A stretch of 64,000 nt of DNA. Source: Azospirillum brasilense. GTDB lineage: Bacteria > Pseudomonadota > Alphaproteobacteria > Azospirillales > Azospirillaceae. Every line of letters begins with the position of its first letter. Position 1 is the first letter of the stretch. The DNA lies in the NCBI RefSeq assembly GCF_005222205.1, contig NZ_CP032346.1:1603501-1667500 (forward strand). Reading direction: 5' to 3'. A model generated the notes under the pieces. The model saw only the letters and a list, made by a program, of their open reading frames with translations. It did not search any database and had not been told where the DNA came from. Position numbers and translations under genes: made by a program. Shown here in pieces: positions 36,169 through 46,648 of the stretch.

Positions 36169-36891
36169 ATGGAATGGTCCGATCAGGGCGTTGTGCTGTC
36201 GGCGCGGCCGCATGGCGAGACCTCGGCGGTCGTCACCCTGCTGACGCGGGACCATGGCCGGCACGCCGGCATGGTCATGGGCGGGCGGTCCAGCCGGACC
36301 CGGGCGGCGCTGGAACCCGGCACGCTGGTGTCGGCGCGCTGGCGCGGGCGCCTGCCCGAGCATCTCGGCACTCTGACGCTGGAGGTGGTGCAGGGCTATT
36401 CCGCCGTTTTTCTCGATGATCCGTTGCGACTCGCGACCCTGACCGCCGCCTGCGCGCTGGCCGAGGCCGCCCTGCCGGAGCACCAGCCGCACCCGGCGCT
36501 GTTCGACGGTCTTCTGGCGCTGTTCGGCCTGCTGGGCGGCGACGCCTGGGCCGAGTCCTACGTGCGGTGGGAGGTCGGGCTGCTCGCCGAGCTTGGATTC
36601 GGGCTGGATCTCGACCGTTGCGCGGTCACCGGGGCGAACGACTACCTCGCCTATGTCAGCCCGCGCACCGGGCGCGCGGTGTCGGCCTCGGCCGGGGAGC
36701 CCTACCGCGACCGGCTGTTGCCTCTGCCCGGATTTCTGATCGGGCTGGGCGGCGGCGGGCCGCAGGCGGTGGTGGAGGGGCTGCGCCTGACCGGCCATTT
36801 CCTGGAGCGCCATCTGCTCAACGGCCCGCTGCCGCCGGCAAGGCTGCGATTAAGAGAACGTTACGAGAACACGGTGGCGCGCGGCCGCTAG
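36169..36891 (+). CDS. recO: DNA repair protein RecO
   Basis: A 240-residue RecO of the RecFOR pathway, which anneals single strands and helps load RecA. The N-terminal OB fold is MEWSDQGVVLSARPHGETSAV...HAGMVMGGRSSRT; the helical middle contains LGGDAWAESYVRWEVGLLAELGFGLDL and CAVTGANDYLAYVSPRTGRAV, where many RecO proteins have a zinc site (only one Cys here). It is 18 bases upstream of parC. Confidence 0.93.
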   Translation: MEWSDQGVVLSARPHGETSAVVTLLTRDHGRHAGMVMGGRSSRTRAALEPGTLVSARWRGRLPEHLGTLTLEVVQGYSAVFLDDPLRLATLTAACALAEAALPEHQPHPALFDGLLALFGLLGGDAWAESYVRWEVGLLAELGFGLDLDRCAVTGANDYLAYVSPRTGRAVSASAGEPYRDRLLPLPGFLIGLGGGGPQAVVEGLRLTGHFLERHLLNGPLPPARLRLRERYENTVARGR

Positions 36892-36909
36892 ATTTGGTAT
36901 CCACACGCC

Positions 36910-39168
36910 ATGACGTCCCAAGACCCCGTCCTCGACATCCAGGAGAAGCCGCTCCGCGACGCGCTGAGCGAGCGGTATCTGAGCTACGCGCTGTCCACCA
37001 TCATGGCGCGGTCGCTGCCCGACGTGCGCGATGGGCTGAAGCCGGTGCACCGGCGGCTGCTCTACGCCATGAGCCAACTGCGGCTGGATCCCTCGACGCC
37101 GCCGAAGAAGTCGGCCCGCGTGGTCGGCGACGTGATCGGCAAGTTCCACCCGCACGGCGACACCTCCGTCTATGACGCGCTGGTCCGTCTGGCGCAGGAC
37201 TTCGCGGTGCGCTACCCGCTGGTGGACGGGCAGGGCAACTTCGGCAACATCGACGGCGACAACGCCGCGGCCATGCGCTACACCGAGGCGCGCCTGACCG
37301 ACGTCGCCAAGGCGCTGCTGGAGGGCATCGACGAGGACGCGGTCGATTTCCGCCCGACCTACGACGGCGACGGGGACGAGCCGGCGGTCCTGCCCGCCAA
37401 CTTCCCCAACCTGCTGGCCAACGGCTCCAGCGGCATCGCCGTCGGCATGGCGACCAACATTCCGCCGCACAACGCCGCCCAGCTCTGCTCCGCCCTGCGG
37501 CTGGTGCTGAAGCACAAGCAGGACTGCGTCAAGGCGGCGCTGGCCGGCAAGGAGAAGCCGGCCCCGACGAAGATCGAGGATCTGGTCACCCTGATCTCCG
37601 GCCCCGACTTCCCCACCGGCGGCGTGCTGGTCGAGCCGCGGGCCAACGTGGTCGAGGCCTACCGCACCGGCCGCGGCTCCTTCCGCCTGCGCGCCCGGTG
37701 GGAGGTGGAGAAGCTGGGGCAGGGTACTTGGCAGGTCGTCGTCACCGAGATGCCCTATCAGGTGCAGAAGGCCCGGCTGGTCGAGAAGATCGCCGAGCTT
37801 CTGACCAACCGGAAGCTGCTGCTTCTGGAGGACGTGCGCGACGAGTCGGCGGAGGACGTGCGCCTCGTCCTGGTGCCGAAGAGCCGCAACGTCGACCCTG
37901 AGGTCCTGATGGCCTCGCTGTTCCAGACGACTGATCTGGAAATCCGCTTCGCCATGAACATGAACGTGCTGGACAAGGACAACGTCCCGCGCGTCATGAA
38001 CCTGTTCGAGGTGCTGGACGCCTTCCTCGACCACCGGATGGAGGTGCTGGAGCGCCGCTCCCGCCACCGGTTGGCCAAGATCGACCATCGGCTGGAGGTT
38101 CTGGGCGGCTATCTGATCGCCTATCTGAACCTGGACGAGGTGATCCGCATCATCCGTGAGGAGGACGAGCCCAAGCAGGAGCTGATGCGCGCCTTCTCCC
38201 TGACCGAGGTGCAGGCCGAGGCCATCCTCAACATGCGGCTGCGCAACCTGCGCAAGCTGGAGGAGATGGAGATCCAGCGCGAGAACGACGCGCTGACCGC
38301 CGAGAGGGCCGGCCTGACCGAGCTGCTGGCGGACGAGAGCCTGCGCTGGAAGACCATCGGCAAGGAGACGGAGGAGACGCGCAAGCGTTTCGGCGAGGAC
38401 CGCCGCACCCAGGTTGCCGAGGCCACAGCCGTCATCGACATCCCCGTCGACGCCATGGTGGAGCGCGAGCCGCTGACCGTGCTGTGCTCGCAGAAGGGCT
38501 GGATCCGCGCGGTGCGCGGCCATCTGACCGATGCCGAGCGCCTCGACGTCAAATACAAGGAAGGCGACAAGGAGGGCTTCTGGGTCCATTGCGAGACCAC
38601 CGACAAGCTCCTCGTCTTCGGCACCAACGGCAAGTTCTACACGCTGTCCGCCGACAAGCTGCCGCGCGGGCGCGGCTTCGGCGAGCCGGTGCGGCTGATG
38701 ATCGATCTCGGCAACGAGGCGGACATCATCACCCTGTTCAGGCATCAGCCCGACCGTCGCCTGCTGGTGGCGTCGGAGGACGGGCGCGGCTTCCAAGTCG
38801 AAGAGAACGAGGTCGTCGCCCAGACCCGGTCCGGCAAGCAGATCCTCAACCCCGACGACAACAAGGACGCCAAGATCTGCATCCCGGCGGAGGGCGACCA
38901 TGTCGCCGTCATCGGCAACAACCGCCTGCTTCTGGTCTTCCCGCTGGAGCAGGTGCCGGTGATGGCCCGCGGCAAGGGCGTGCAGCTCCAGAAGTACAAG
39001 GACGGCAGCCTGTCCGATCTCAAGGTCTTCGCCATCGCCGAGGGGCTGAGCTGGAAGCACGGCGAGCGGCAGTTCAACGTCACCAACCTGACCGGCTGGC
39101 TGGGCAACCGTGCCGGCGTGGGCAAGATGCCGCCCAACGGCTTCCCCAAGGTCAACCGGTTCACCTGA
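36910..39168 (+). CDS. parC: DNA topoisomerase IV subunit A
   Basis: A 752-residue ParC, the cutting subunit that decatenates daughter chromosomes. The catalytic tyrosine is Y124 in AAMRYTEARLT; PDVRDGLKPVHRRLLYAM and GKFHPHGDTSVYDALVR give the quinolone-region residues (Thr85 and Asp89 at the two usual resistance positions of Ser and Glu). The C-terminal beta-propeller begins near 500 (FGTNGKFYTLSADKLPRGRG). It is distinguished from GyrA by its shorter length and lack of a GyrA box. A terminator follows. Confidence 0.95.
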   Translation: MTSQDPVLDIQEKPLRDALSERYLSYALSTIMARSLPDVRDGLKPVHRRLLYAMSQLRLDPSTPPKKSARVVGDVIGKFHPHGDTSVYDALVRLAQDFAVRYPLVDGQGNFGNIDGDNAAAMRYTEARLTDVAKALLEGIDEDAVDFRPTYDGDGDEPAVLPANFPNLLANGSSGIAVGMATNIPPHNAAQLCSALRLVLKHKQDCVKAALAGKEKPAPTKIEDLVTLISGPDFPTGGVLVEPRANVVEAYRTGRGSFRLRARWEVEKLGQGTWQVVVTEMPYQVQKARLVEKIAELLTNRKLLLLEDVRDESAEDVRLVLVPKSRNVDPEVLMASLFQTTDLEIRFAMNMNVLDKDNVPRVMNLFEVLDAFLDHRMEVLERRSRHRLAKIDHRLEVLGGYLIAYLNLDEVIRIIREEDEPKQELMRAFSLTEVQAEAILNMRLRNLRKLEEMEIQRENDALTAERAGLTELLADESLRWKTIGKETEETRKRFGEDRRTQVAEATAVIDIPVDAMVEREPLTVLCSQKGWIRAVRGHLTDAERLDVKYKEGDKEGFWVHCETTDKLLVFGTNGKFYTLSADKLPRGRGFGEPVRLMIDLGNEADIITLFRHQPDRRLLVASEDGRGFQVEENEVVAQTRSGKQILNPDDNKDAKICIPAEGDHVAVIGNNRLLLVFPLEQVPVMARGKGVQLQKYKDGSLSDLKVFAIAEGLSWKHGERQFNVTNLTGWLGNRAGVGKMPPNGFPKVNRFT

Positions 39169-39193
39169 ACCTCTATTACCTAACGTTGCACGC

Positions 39194-39220
39194 AAACGGG
39201 GGGCTTTCGGCCCCCCGTTT
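39194..39220 (+). terminator. Intrinsic terminator after parC
   Basis: AAACGGGGGGC (39194-39204) and GCCCCCCGTTT (39210-39220) make an 11-base stem with a 5-base loop, followed by CACTTTTGG. It ends the recO-parC transcript. The remaining gap to 39627 (about 400 bases) shows no gene that I can support. Confidence 0.85.
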
Positions 39221-39627
39221 CACTTTTGGCGGAATTTCCGACGGAAAGTTCTCGAATTGGTAGGGTTCAGCCATGCTCGGACTTGAACTCTGACCCGCGA
39301 TTCCGGCATAGTGATCGTACCAAAACGAACTTGGTGCCGCCGACCGAAGTGGTGCCCCGAAAGGGGCGTCAGGGGCCGGAGGAACACCGGGCGACAGGGA
39401 GGCACGCGCATGGTCACCACAGATCCGTGTGAAGGCACAGCGATGGTACGGGGGCCCATCGGCCCCGGCAGTCCCGGTCCGTGACCCGCACGGTGACGTC
39501 GATCCGGCGTTGCCAGACAACTTCCTCAAAAACAACAGCCTTTCGGTTCGCACGCCGCGCTCCCTTCGTGGGGGCGGGAACGGCGGTGTGCGCCCGCGCC
39601 GGGACGAGAGGACCCAAGGAGACCGCC

Positions 39628-40725
<1,098 letters not shown>

Positions 40726-40745
40726 GGAGCAAGAAGCCGGATACG

Positions 40746-40774
40746 AAAAAGCCCCGCGGAAGCGGGGCTTTTTT
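40746..40774 (+). terminator. Intrinsic terminator after dctP
   Basis: AAAAAGCCCCG and CGGGGCTTTTTT form a clear GC stem with flanking A and T tracts, 20 bases after the stop. With A on one side and T on the other it can act on both strands, and so could also end the convergent dctM transcript. Confidence 0.92.
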
Positions 40775-40807
40775 GTTGCCGATGATCCGGCTGTTGTCCG
40801 ATCCAGG

Positions 40808-40834
40808 CTCCTCCCCCGCTGGGCGGGGGAGGAG
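40808..40834. repeat. Short C/G-rich palindrome between convergent TRAP genes
   Basis: CTCCTCCCCCGC and GCGGGGGAGGAG form a 12-base perfect stem with a 3-base loop. It carries the same CTCCCCCGC core as the repeats at 6744 and 8620. Confidence 0.7.
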
Positions 40835-40845
40835 GGAAGGACCGG

Positions 40846-42357
40846 TCACTTGCCCTGCAACTGCTTCATGAGGTCGGCGTTGGGGTCCTCGGCGGGCTGT
40901 TCCGGCGCGCCGAACGGCGGCGGCGGTTCGCCCGAGTCGAAGGCCGGGATCTCGATCTTCACATTGTCCAGATCGATCGGCTCGCCGCGGTCCAGGCCGG
41001 AGAAGACCATCTCCGGGAACATGATGACCAGCGCCACCATGATCAGCTGGATGCAGACGAACGGCACGGCGCCCCAGTAGATCTGGCCGGTGGTGATCTT
41101 CTTGATGATCTTCCCGGTGATCTTGTCCTTGTAATCTTCCCGTGGAGCGACGCTGCGCAGGAAGAACAGGGCGAAACCGAAGGGCGGATGCATGAAGGAG
41201 GTCTGCATGTTGACGCCCAGCAGGACGCCGAACCAGATCAGGTCGATGCCCAGCTTCTCCGCGACCGGGGCGAGCAGCGGCACGATGATGAAGGCCAGCT
41301 CGAAGAAGTCGAGGAAGAAGGCGAGCAGGAAGACCATGATGTTGACGACGATCAGGAAGCCCAGTTCGCCGCCCGGCAGGCTGGTCAGCAGATGCTCCAC
41401 CCACAGGTCGCCGTTCACGGCGCGGAACACCAGACCGAAGACCGTCGAGCCGATCAGGATGAAGATGACGAAGGAGGACAGCTTCGCCGTCGTGTCCATC
41501 GCCTGACGCATCAGCGACCAGCTCAGCTGCCGCTTCATGAGCGCCAGGATCATGGCGCCCGCGGCGCCCATGGCGCCGCCCTCCGTCGGCGTCGCAATGC
41601 CGAGGAAGATGGTGCCCAGCACCAGGAAGATCAGGACCAGCGGCGGCACCAGCGACGTCAGCACGCGCAACAGAAGCTTGGCGCCGCGCAGGCTCCGCGC
41701 CTCCGGCGGCAGGGCCGGGGCAAAGTCGGGGCGGACGATGGTGGTGACCAGGATGTAGCCGGCGTAGAGGCCGGTCAGCACCAGGCCGGGGACCAGGGCG
41801 CCGGCGTACATGTCGCCGACCGAACGGCCGAGCTGGTCGGCCAGGATGATCAGCACGAGCGACGGCGGGATGATCTGGGCCAGCGTGCCCGACGCCGCGA
41901 TGACGCCCGACGCCAGGCGGCGGTCATAGCCGTAACGCAGCATGATCGGCAGCGAGATCAGGCCCATCGAGATGACCGAGGCGGCCACCACGCCGGTCGT
42001 GGCGGCGAGCAGCGCGCCGACGAAGATCACCGCATAGGCCAGACCGCCGCGCAGCGGGCCGAAGAGCTGCCCGATGGTGTCGAGCAGGTCTTCGGCCATG
42101 CCGGATCGTTCGAGAATCAGGCCCATGAAGGTGAAGAAGGGAATGGCCAGCAGCGTGTCGTTGCGCATGATGCCGAAGACGCGCTCCGGCAGCGCCTGGA
42201 ACAGCGCCGGGGTCAGCAGACCCAGCTCGATGCCGATCAGACCGAAGAGAAGGCCGTTCGCGGCGAGCGCGAAGGCGACCGGGAAACCCATCAAAAGGAA
42301 AAGAACAAGCGCCGCGAACATCAGCGGCGCCATGTTCTCAATGAGGAAGGCGGCCAT
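40846..42357 (-). CDS. dctM: TRAP transporter large permease DctM
   Basis: A 503-residue permease, the sodium-coupled transport subunit. About 13 hydrophobic segments begin at PLMFAALVLFLLMGFPVAFA; IPFFTFMGLILERSGMAEDLLDTIG, ATTGVVAASVISMGLISLPIM and ATPTEGGAMGAAGAMILAL are typical DctM blocks. It carries an unusually hydrophilic C-terminal tail of about 70 residues (after residue 430). It is 20 bases downstream of dctQ. Confidence 0.94.
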   Translation of the reverse strand: MAAFLIENMAPLMFAALVLFLLMGFPVAFALAANGLLFGLIGIELGLLTPALFQALPERVFGIMRNDTLLAIPFFTFMGLILERSGMAEDLLDTIGQLFGPLRGGLAYAVIFVGALLAATTGVVAASVISMGLISLPIMLRYGYDRRLASGVIAASGTLAQIIPPSLVLIILADQLGRSVGDMYAGALVPGLVLTGLYAGYILVTTIVRPDFAPALPPEARSLRGAKLLLRVLTSLVPPLVLIFLVLGTIFLGIATPTEGGAMGAAGAMILALMKRQLSWSLMRQAMDTTAKLSSFVIFILIGSTVFGLVFRAVNGDLWVEHLLTSLPGGELGFLIVVNIMVFLLAFFLDFFELAFIIVPLLAPVAEKLGIDLIWFGVLLGVNMQTSFMHPPFGFALFFLRSVAPREDYKDKITGKIIKKITTGQIYWGAVPFVCIQLIMVALVIMFPEMVFSGLDRGEPIDLDNVKIEIPAFDSGEPPPPFGAPEQPAEDPNADLMKQLQGK

Positions 42358-42377
42358 CGTGTGTGGTCCCCGGTCTC

Positions 42378-42917
42378 TTAGGAGTGGCTGTGCATCTTCT
42401 CGCCGGGCTCATCGATGAGTCCGGCCAGGAAGGCGATGCGCTTGATCAGCTCGGACACCGCCTGCAGGGTCAGCAGGAAGAAACCGGCAGGAACCAGGAT
42501 CTTGGCCGGCCAGCGGATCAGGCCGCCGGCGTCGCTCGACATCTCCTTGGTGATGAAGCTGTCCCAGAACATCGGCCAGGAGAGCCACATGATCAGGATG
42601 GCCATCGGGAACAGGAAGAAGAGGATCCCGAAGATGTCCACCATGCACTGGACGCGCCGGGAGAAGCGGCCCAGCACGATGTCGATGCGGATGTGCTCGT
42701 TGCGCAGGAACGTGTAGCCCGAGCACAACAGGAAAATCGCAGAGAACAGGTACCATTGCAGCTCAAGCCAGGCGTTGGAGCTGTAATGGAGGCTGTAGCG
42801 GATGACCGCATTGCCGGCGCTGACAATCACGGCGACCAGCACCAGCCAATAGACGAGCTTGCCGATGCCGTTGTTGACAGCATCGATCAGCCCGCTGATT
42901 CGGAGCAGGAACCTCAA
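42378..42917 (-). CDS. dctQ: TRAP transporter small permease DctQ
   Basis: A 179-residue protein with four membrane segments (about 18-38, 54-74, 92-113, 135-157). SNAWLELQWYLFSAIFLLCSGYTFLRNEHIRIDIV is the DctQ signature. With DctM and the TakP-like binding protein it completes a TRAP transporter. First gene of the two-gene minus-strand unit. Confidence 0.92.
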   Translation of the reverse strand: MRFLLRISGLIDAVNNGIGKLVYWLVLVAVIVSAGNAVIRYSLHYSSNAWLELQWYLFSAIFLLCSGYTFLRNEHIRIDIVLGRFSRRVQCMVDIFGILFFLFPMAILIMWLSWPMFWDSFITKEMSSDAGGLIRWPAKILVPAGFFLLTLQAVSELIKRIAFLAGLIDEPGEKMHSHS

Positions 42918-43141
42918 CGGAGAGCCTCCCTGTTGGTTTGGAACGGGTGTATCCCCGTCCGTTCCTTTTGTTGCCCTGTGAACGGTGGCGCTGGGCGCCG
43001 GTTCAATCTTTTATGGTAACACCATGGGGTGTTTGCTGCGGCAATATTCCGCAGGAGGCCCCGGCAGCGCAAGAGCTTGAAAGCCTTTATACGTGATTGC
43101 CCCAATAGTCACCGATCACAGGCAATCCGGCGAACGGTCGG

Positions 43142-43882
43142 TCAGTCTTCCGGATCATTCGGCAGGCGGAACCAGCCGTCGCGGCCCAAAGCCTCCAGGG
43201 GGCGGAACTTGGCCTTGTAGGCCATCTTGCGGCTCTGGGCGATCCAATAGCCGAGATAGACGTAGGGCAACCCGTCCGCCTGGGCGCGCTCCAGCAGGCT
43301 GAGGATCATGAAGCTGCCCAGGCTGCGGCGGTCCTGGCGGGGGTCGTAGAAGCTGTAGACCGCGGAATAGCCGTCGGTCAGCCGGTCGGTCAGCATGCAG
43401 CCGACCAGCCGCCCCTCCGCGTCGCGGGCTTCGAACAGGCTGGTGTCGGCGCGCCCTTCGTCGATCATGGCGGCGAAATCCGCCATCGCCATGCGCGCCA
43501 TGTCCGACTCGCCGTGGCGGGAGTTCTGGTAGAGCGAGAACAGCCGGTACTGCTCCGTCGTGGCGGCGGCCGGCGCCTCGGCCAGGGTCAGGTCGCCGTT
43601 GGCCCGGCGGACGCGCTTCTGCGACCGGGTGGGGACGAAGGCGGCGACCGGGATGCGGACCGGGACGCAGGCCTGGCAGTTCGGGCAGACCGGCCGGTAG
43701 ACGATGTCGTGGCTGCGCCGGAAGCCGGCGCGCGACAGGGTTGAGTTGACCTCCGCCGAATAGGGCCCCAACAGCCGGGTGAACAGCTTGCGCTCCACCC
43801 GTCCCGGCAGATAGGGGCAGGGCATCGGCCCGGACCGGAAGAACTGCTGGAGCGGGCGGAGTTGCGGCTGGATGACCGACAT
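43142..43882 (-). CDS. bpt: Aspartate/glutamate leucyltransferase (arginyltransferase family)
   Basis: A 246-residue N-end-rule transferase that adds leucine to proteins with N-terminal Asp or Glu, marking them for ClpAP. CPYLPGRVERKLFTRL and the cysteine group VCPNCQACVPVRIPV belong to the N-terminal domain; SFYDPRQDRRSLGSFMILSL and YVYLGYWIAQSRKMAYKAKF form the GNAT-like C-terminal domain. The ATG at 43882 (MSVIQPQ) aligns with relatives; a GTG eight codons upstream is possible. Confidence 0.9.
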   Translation of the reverse strand: MSVIQPQLRPLQQFFRSGPMPCPYLPGRVERKLFTRLLGPYSAEVNSTLSRAGFRRSHDIVYRPVCPNCQACVPVRIPVAAFVPTRSQKRVRRANGDLTLAEAPAAATTEQYRLFSLYQNSRHGESDMARMAMADFAAMIDEGRADTSLFEARDAEGRLVGCMLTDRLTDGYSAVYSFYDPRQDRRSLGSFMILSLLERAQADGLPYVYLGYWIAQSRKMAYKAKFRPLEALGRDGWFRLPNDPED

Positions 43883-43976
43883 CGGGCTGGCTGACTTCTG
43901 GATCACCGGCCCGGGGGCCGGTTGTTGGGGGTCTGCGGCTGGAGAGGTTGCTGGACGGAACTTAGGTCAACAGAGG

Positions 43977-44954
43977 CTACTGGGATTGGCTCTGGGTCAT
44001 GGGGACGGTGTCCTGGCCGAAGAAGGCGCGTCCGATCTCGTTGGTGATGCCGCAGAGCTGGGCCTGCACGCCGTCCAGATACTCGTGCAGGCCGAGCTGG
44101 ATCACCTCCTCGATCGGGCGGGCCAGAAGCGCGCCGAGCAATTCGTCCACCTTCTCCATCGCCTCACTGCCGTTGCGCAGGTTGTAACGGGACTTCAGGC
44201 GGGTCAAGAGGCCGTCGATCTGTCGCACACACATCACAACGGAGCGCGGGAACCCCTCGTTGAACATCATGAAGCCGGCAACCGTGGTGGGCGACATGCC
44301 GCGCGGGTAGACGCGCCGGAAGGCGTGGTACCCGGCGGCGGAGCGCAGCACCGTCGTCCACTGGCTCATGTCCAGCGTGGAGCCGACCACGACGGGGGAG
44401 GGCAGCAGCGTGTGGTACTTGATGTCGAGCAGGCGGGTGGTCTGGTCCGCCCGCTCGATGTATTTGCCGAGCTGGTAGAAGTACCAGCCCTGGTCGCGGT
44501 AGAAGGTGCCCTCGGTGATGCCGGTGTGGGTCTGGCACTCCTCCTTGATCCAGGTGCAGACCTTGGACAGGTTGGGCAGCGCCACGCCCTTGCCGTTCAT
44601 CTCCACCAGCTTGTTGTGGAACACGTTGATCTGCGTCCACATCTCGGTGGAGATCCAGGGGCGCAGGACGCGGGCGTTCTCCCGCGCCATGCGCAGCATG
44701 GAGACCAGCGAGTTCGTGTGCTGGGTGTCGAACATGTAGTAATGGACGACCGCCTCCGCCGTGGGGCGGTCGTGGCGGCTGAAGAAGTCCTTCTCGTCGG
44801 CGTTGAGCTGGACGATGGAGAACCAGTTGGTCATCCCCCGCGTGTCGCGCGCGAAGGTCTCATGCACGTCCAGGATCCGGGCGAGATTCTCGGCGCGCTC
44901 CATGTAGCGCGCCATCCAGAAAATGCATTCGGCGTAACGGGCCAGCAGATTCAC
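43977..44954 (-). CDS. Alpha-E domain (DUF403) protein
   Basis: A 325-residue helical protein of the alpha-E family: NLLARYAECIFWMARYMERAENLARILDVHETFARD at the start, then GTFYRDQGWYFYQLGKYIERADQTTRLLDIKYH. These proteins nearly always accompany the circularly permuted ATP-grasp next door and are thought to make or modify small peptides; no product is known. Start GTG at 44954 overlaps the upstream TGA (GTGA), so translation is coupled. Confidence 0.9.
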   Translation of the reverse strand: MNLLARYAECIFWMARYMERAENLARILDVHETFARDTRGMTNWFSIVQLNADEKDFFSRHDRPTAEAVVHYYMFDTQHTNSLVSMLRMARENARVLRPWISTEMWTQINVFHNKLVEMNGKGVALPNLSKVCTWIKEECQTHTGITEGTFYRDQGWYFYQLGKYIERADQTTRLLDIKYHTLLPSPVVVGSTLDMSQWTTVLRSAAGYHAFRRVYPRGMSPTTVAGFMMFNEGFPRSVVMCVRQIDGLLTRLKSRYNLRNGSEAMEKVDELLGALLARPIEEVIQLGLHEYLDGVQAQLCGITNEIGRAFFGQDTVPMTQSQSQ

Positions 44955-46528
44955 GACGCGCTCCCTTCCTGTGACCCATCCTGGAGGACCCCATCCTGGA
45001 GAACCCAGGTGTCCTTGGACCCGCCGCCCTGCGACGAGTTGACGATCAGCGTGCCCTTCTTCAGCGCCACGCGGGTCAGACCGCCGGGCAGCACCCAGGT
45101 GTTCTTGCCCGTGATGGCGAAGGGGCGCAGATCGACGTGGCGGGGATCGATGCCGTCGTCGGTCACCGTGGGGCAGACCGACAGGTCGACCACCGGCTGG
45201 CTGATGTAGTTGGACGGATCGGCCAGCAGCTTGGCCCGGCAATCCGCCAACTCCTCCTTGCTGGCGCGCGGGCCGATGGTGATGCCGTAGCCGCCGGCCT
45301 CGCCGACCGGCTTCACCACCAGCTTGTCCAGGTTGTCCAGCGTGTACTGCAGCGCGTCGGCCTCGCGGCAGATGCGCGTGTCCACGTTGGGGATGATCGC
45401 CTCCTGGTCCAGGTAGTATTTGATCATCCGCGGGACGTAGCAGTAGATCGCCTTGTCGTCCGCCACGCCGGTGCCGACGGCGTTGGCCAGCGCCACGTTG
45501 CCCTTGCGGTAGGCCTCCATGATGCCCGGCACGCCCAGCATGCTGTCCGGGTTGAAGGCCTTGGGGTCGAGGAAGGCGTCGTCGATGCGGCGGTAGATCG
45601 AATCGACACGCGCCAGACCGTTGGTGGTCTTCATGTAGACGCGGTCGTTCTCCACCACCAGATCGCGGCCCTCGACCAGCGGCACGCCCATCTCGCGCGC
45701 CAGGAAGATGTGCTCGAAATAGGCGGAGTTGTAGGAGCCGGGCGACAGCAGCACGACCTGCGGGTCGGCCACGTCCTGCGGCGCGATCTCCATCATCGCG
45801 TCGAGCAGCTTGTGCCCGTAATTGTCCACCGGGCGGATGCCGATGTCCTGCATCAGGTCGGGGAACACGCGCTGCATCATGTGGCGGTTTTCCACCACGT
45901 AGGACACGCCGGACGGCACGCGCCCGTTGTCCTCCAGCACGCGGAAGGTCCCCTCGCGGTCACGGACCAGATCCGTGCCCATGATGTGGATGTAGGTGTC
46001 GAACGGCACGTCCAGCCCGACCATCTGCGGCCGGAAGCAGCCGTTGCCCAGCACGAGGTCGGCGGGGATCACCCCGTCCTTCAGGATCTTCTGGTCGTGG
46101 TAGATGTCGTGGAGGAACAGGTTCAGCGCCGTGACGCGCTGGGTGATTCCCGCCTCCAGATGCGCCCATTCCTTGGCCGAGATCACCCGGGGAATGATGT
46201 CGAAGGGAAGGATCCGGTCCACTGCGTCCTTGTTCGAATAAACGAGGAAGGTGATGCCCAGATTGTACAGTTCTCGTTCGGCGTCCTGCGACCGCCGCAA
46301 CAGGTCCCCGAAGTTCAGACCGGCGAGTCTCTGCCGGATCAGCGCCGAGTGCTCGGCTGGATAATCACGGCCTCCGAACAATTCGTCGTAGTAAAGGCCG
46401 GGATCGTAGTTCGTCAAAAGGTCAGTCGCCTTGCCTTCGGGTACGCTCACAGACTCCCCCGCAGCTAACGCCCTTGATTGACCGCTGCCGTGTGGCAATG
46501 GTGTCTGACGCGAAGTATGAACCATCAT
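44951..46528 (-). CDS. Circularly permuted ATP-grasp type 2 protein
   Basis: A 525-residue protein of the COG2308 family. YDPGLYYDELFGGRDYPAEH, GNGCFRPQMVGLDVP, HIMGTDLVRDREGTFRVLEDN, VLLSPGSYNSAYFEH and KPVGEAGGYGITIG are the conserved, circularly permuted ATP-grasp blocks. The family is expected to ligate amino acids or peptides. Paired with the alpha-E gene; a transglutaminase-like third partner that often follows is not in this window. The ATG at 46528 has AAAGGGCG before it; an upstream in-frame ATG at 46585 exists. Confidence 0.92.
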   Translation of the reverse strand: MMVHTSRQTPLPHGSGQSRALAAGESVSVPEGKATDLLTNYDPGLYYDELFGGRDYPAEHSALIRQRLAGLNFGDLLRRSQDAERELYNLGITFLVYSNKDAVDRILPFDIIPRVISAKEWAHLEAGITQRVTALNLFLHDIYHDQKILKDGVIPADLVLGNGCFRPQMVGLDVPFDTYIHIMGTDLVRDREGTFRVLEDNGRVPSGVSYVVENRHMMQRVFPDLMQDIGIRPVDNYGHKLLDAMMEIAPQDVADPQVVLLSPGSYNSAYFEHIFLAREMGVPLVEGRDLVVENDRVYMKTTNGLARVDSIYRRIDDAFLDPKAFNPDSMLGVPGIMEAYRKGNVALANAVGTGVADDKAIYCYVPRMIKYYLDQEAIIPNVDTRICREADALQYTLDNLDKLVVKPVGEAGGYGITIGPRASKEELADCRAKLLADPSNYISQPVVDLSVCPTVTDDGIDPRHVDLRPFAITGKNTWVLPGGLTRVALKKGTLIVNSSQGGGSKDTWVLQDGVLQDGSQEGSAS

Positions 46529-46648
46529 TTCGCCCTTTGAACAGGGCAAACATTCCCGGCGTTGTGCGGCGCATCGACAAAACAAGAAGAGGTACGTTCA
46601 AAGGCAAGGAACTAACGCCTTGGTACCGGTGCCGCATCGGCTTTGGTA

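Noticed and set aside
39260..39620. Short open frames between parC and dctP
   Set aside because: Several frames of 70-125 codons overlap on both strands, none with a ribosome site or recognisable composition; treated as the leader of dctP.
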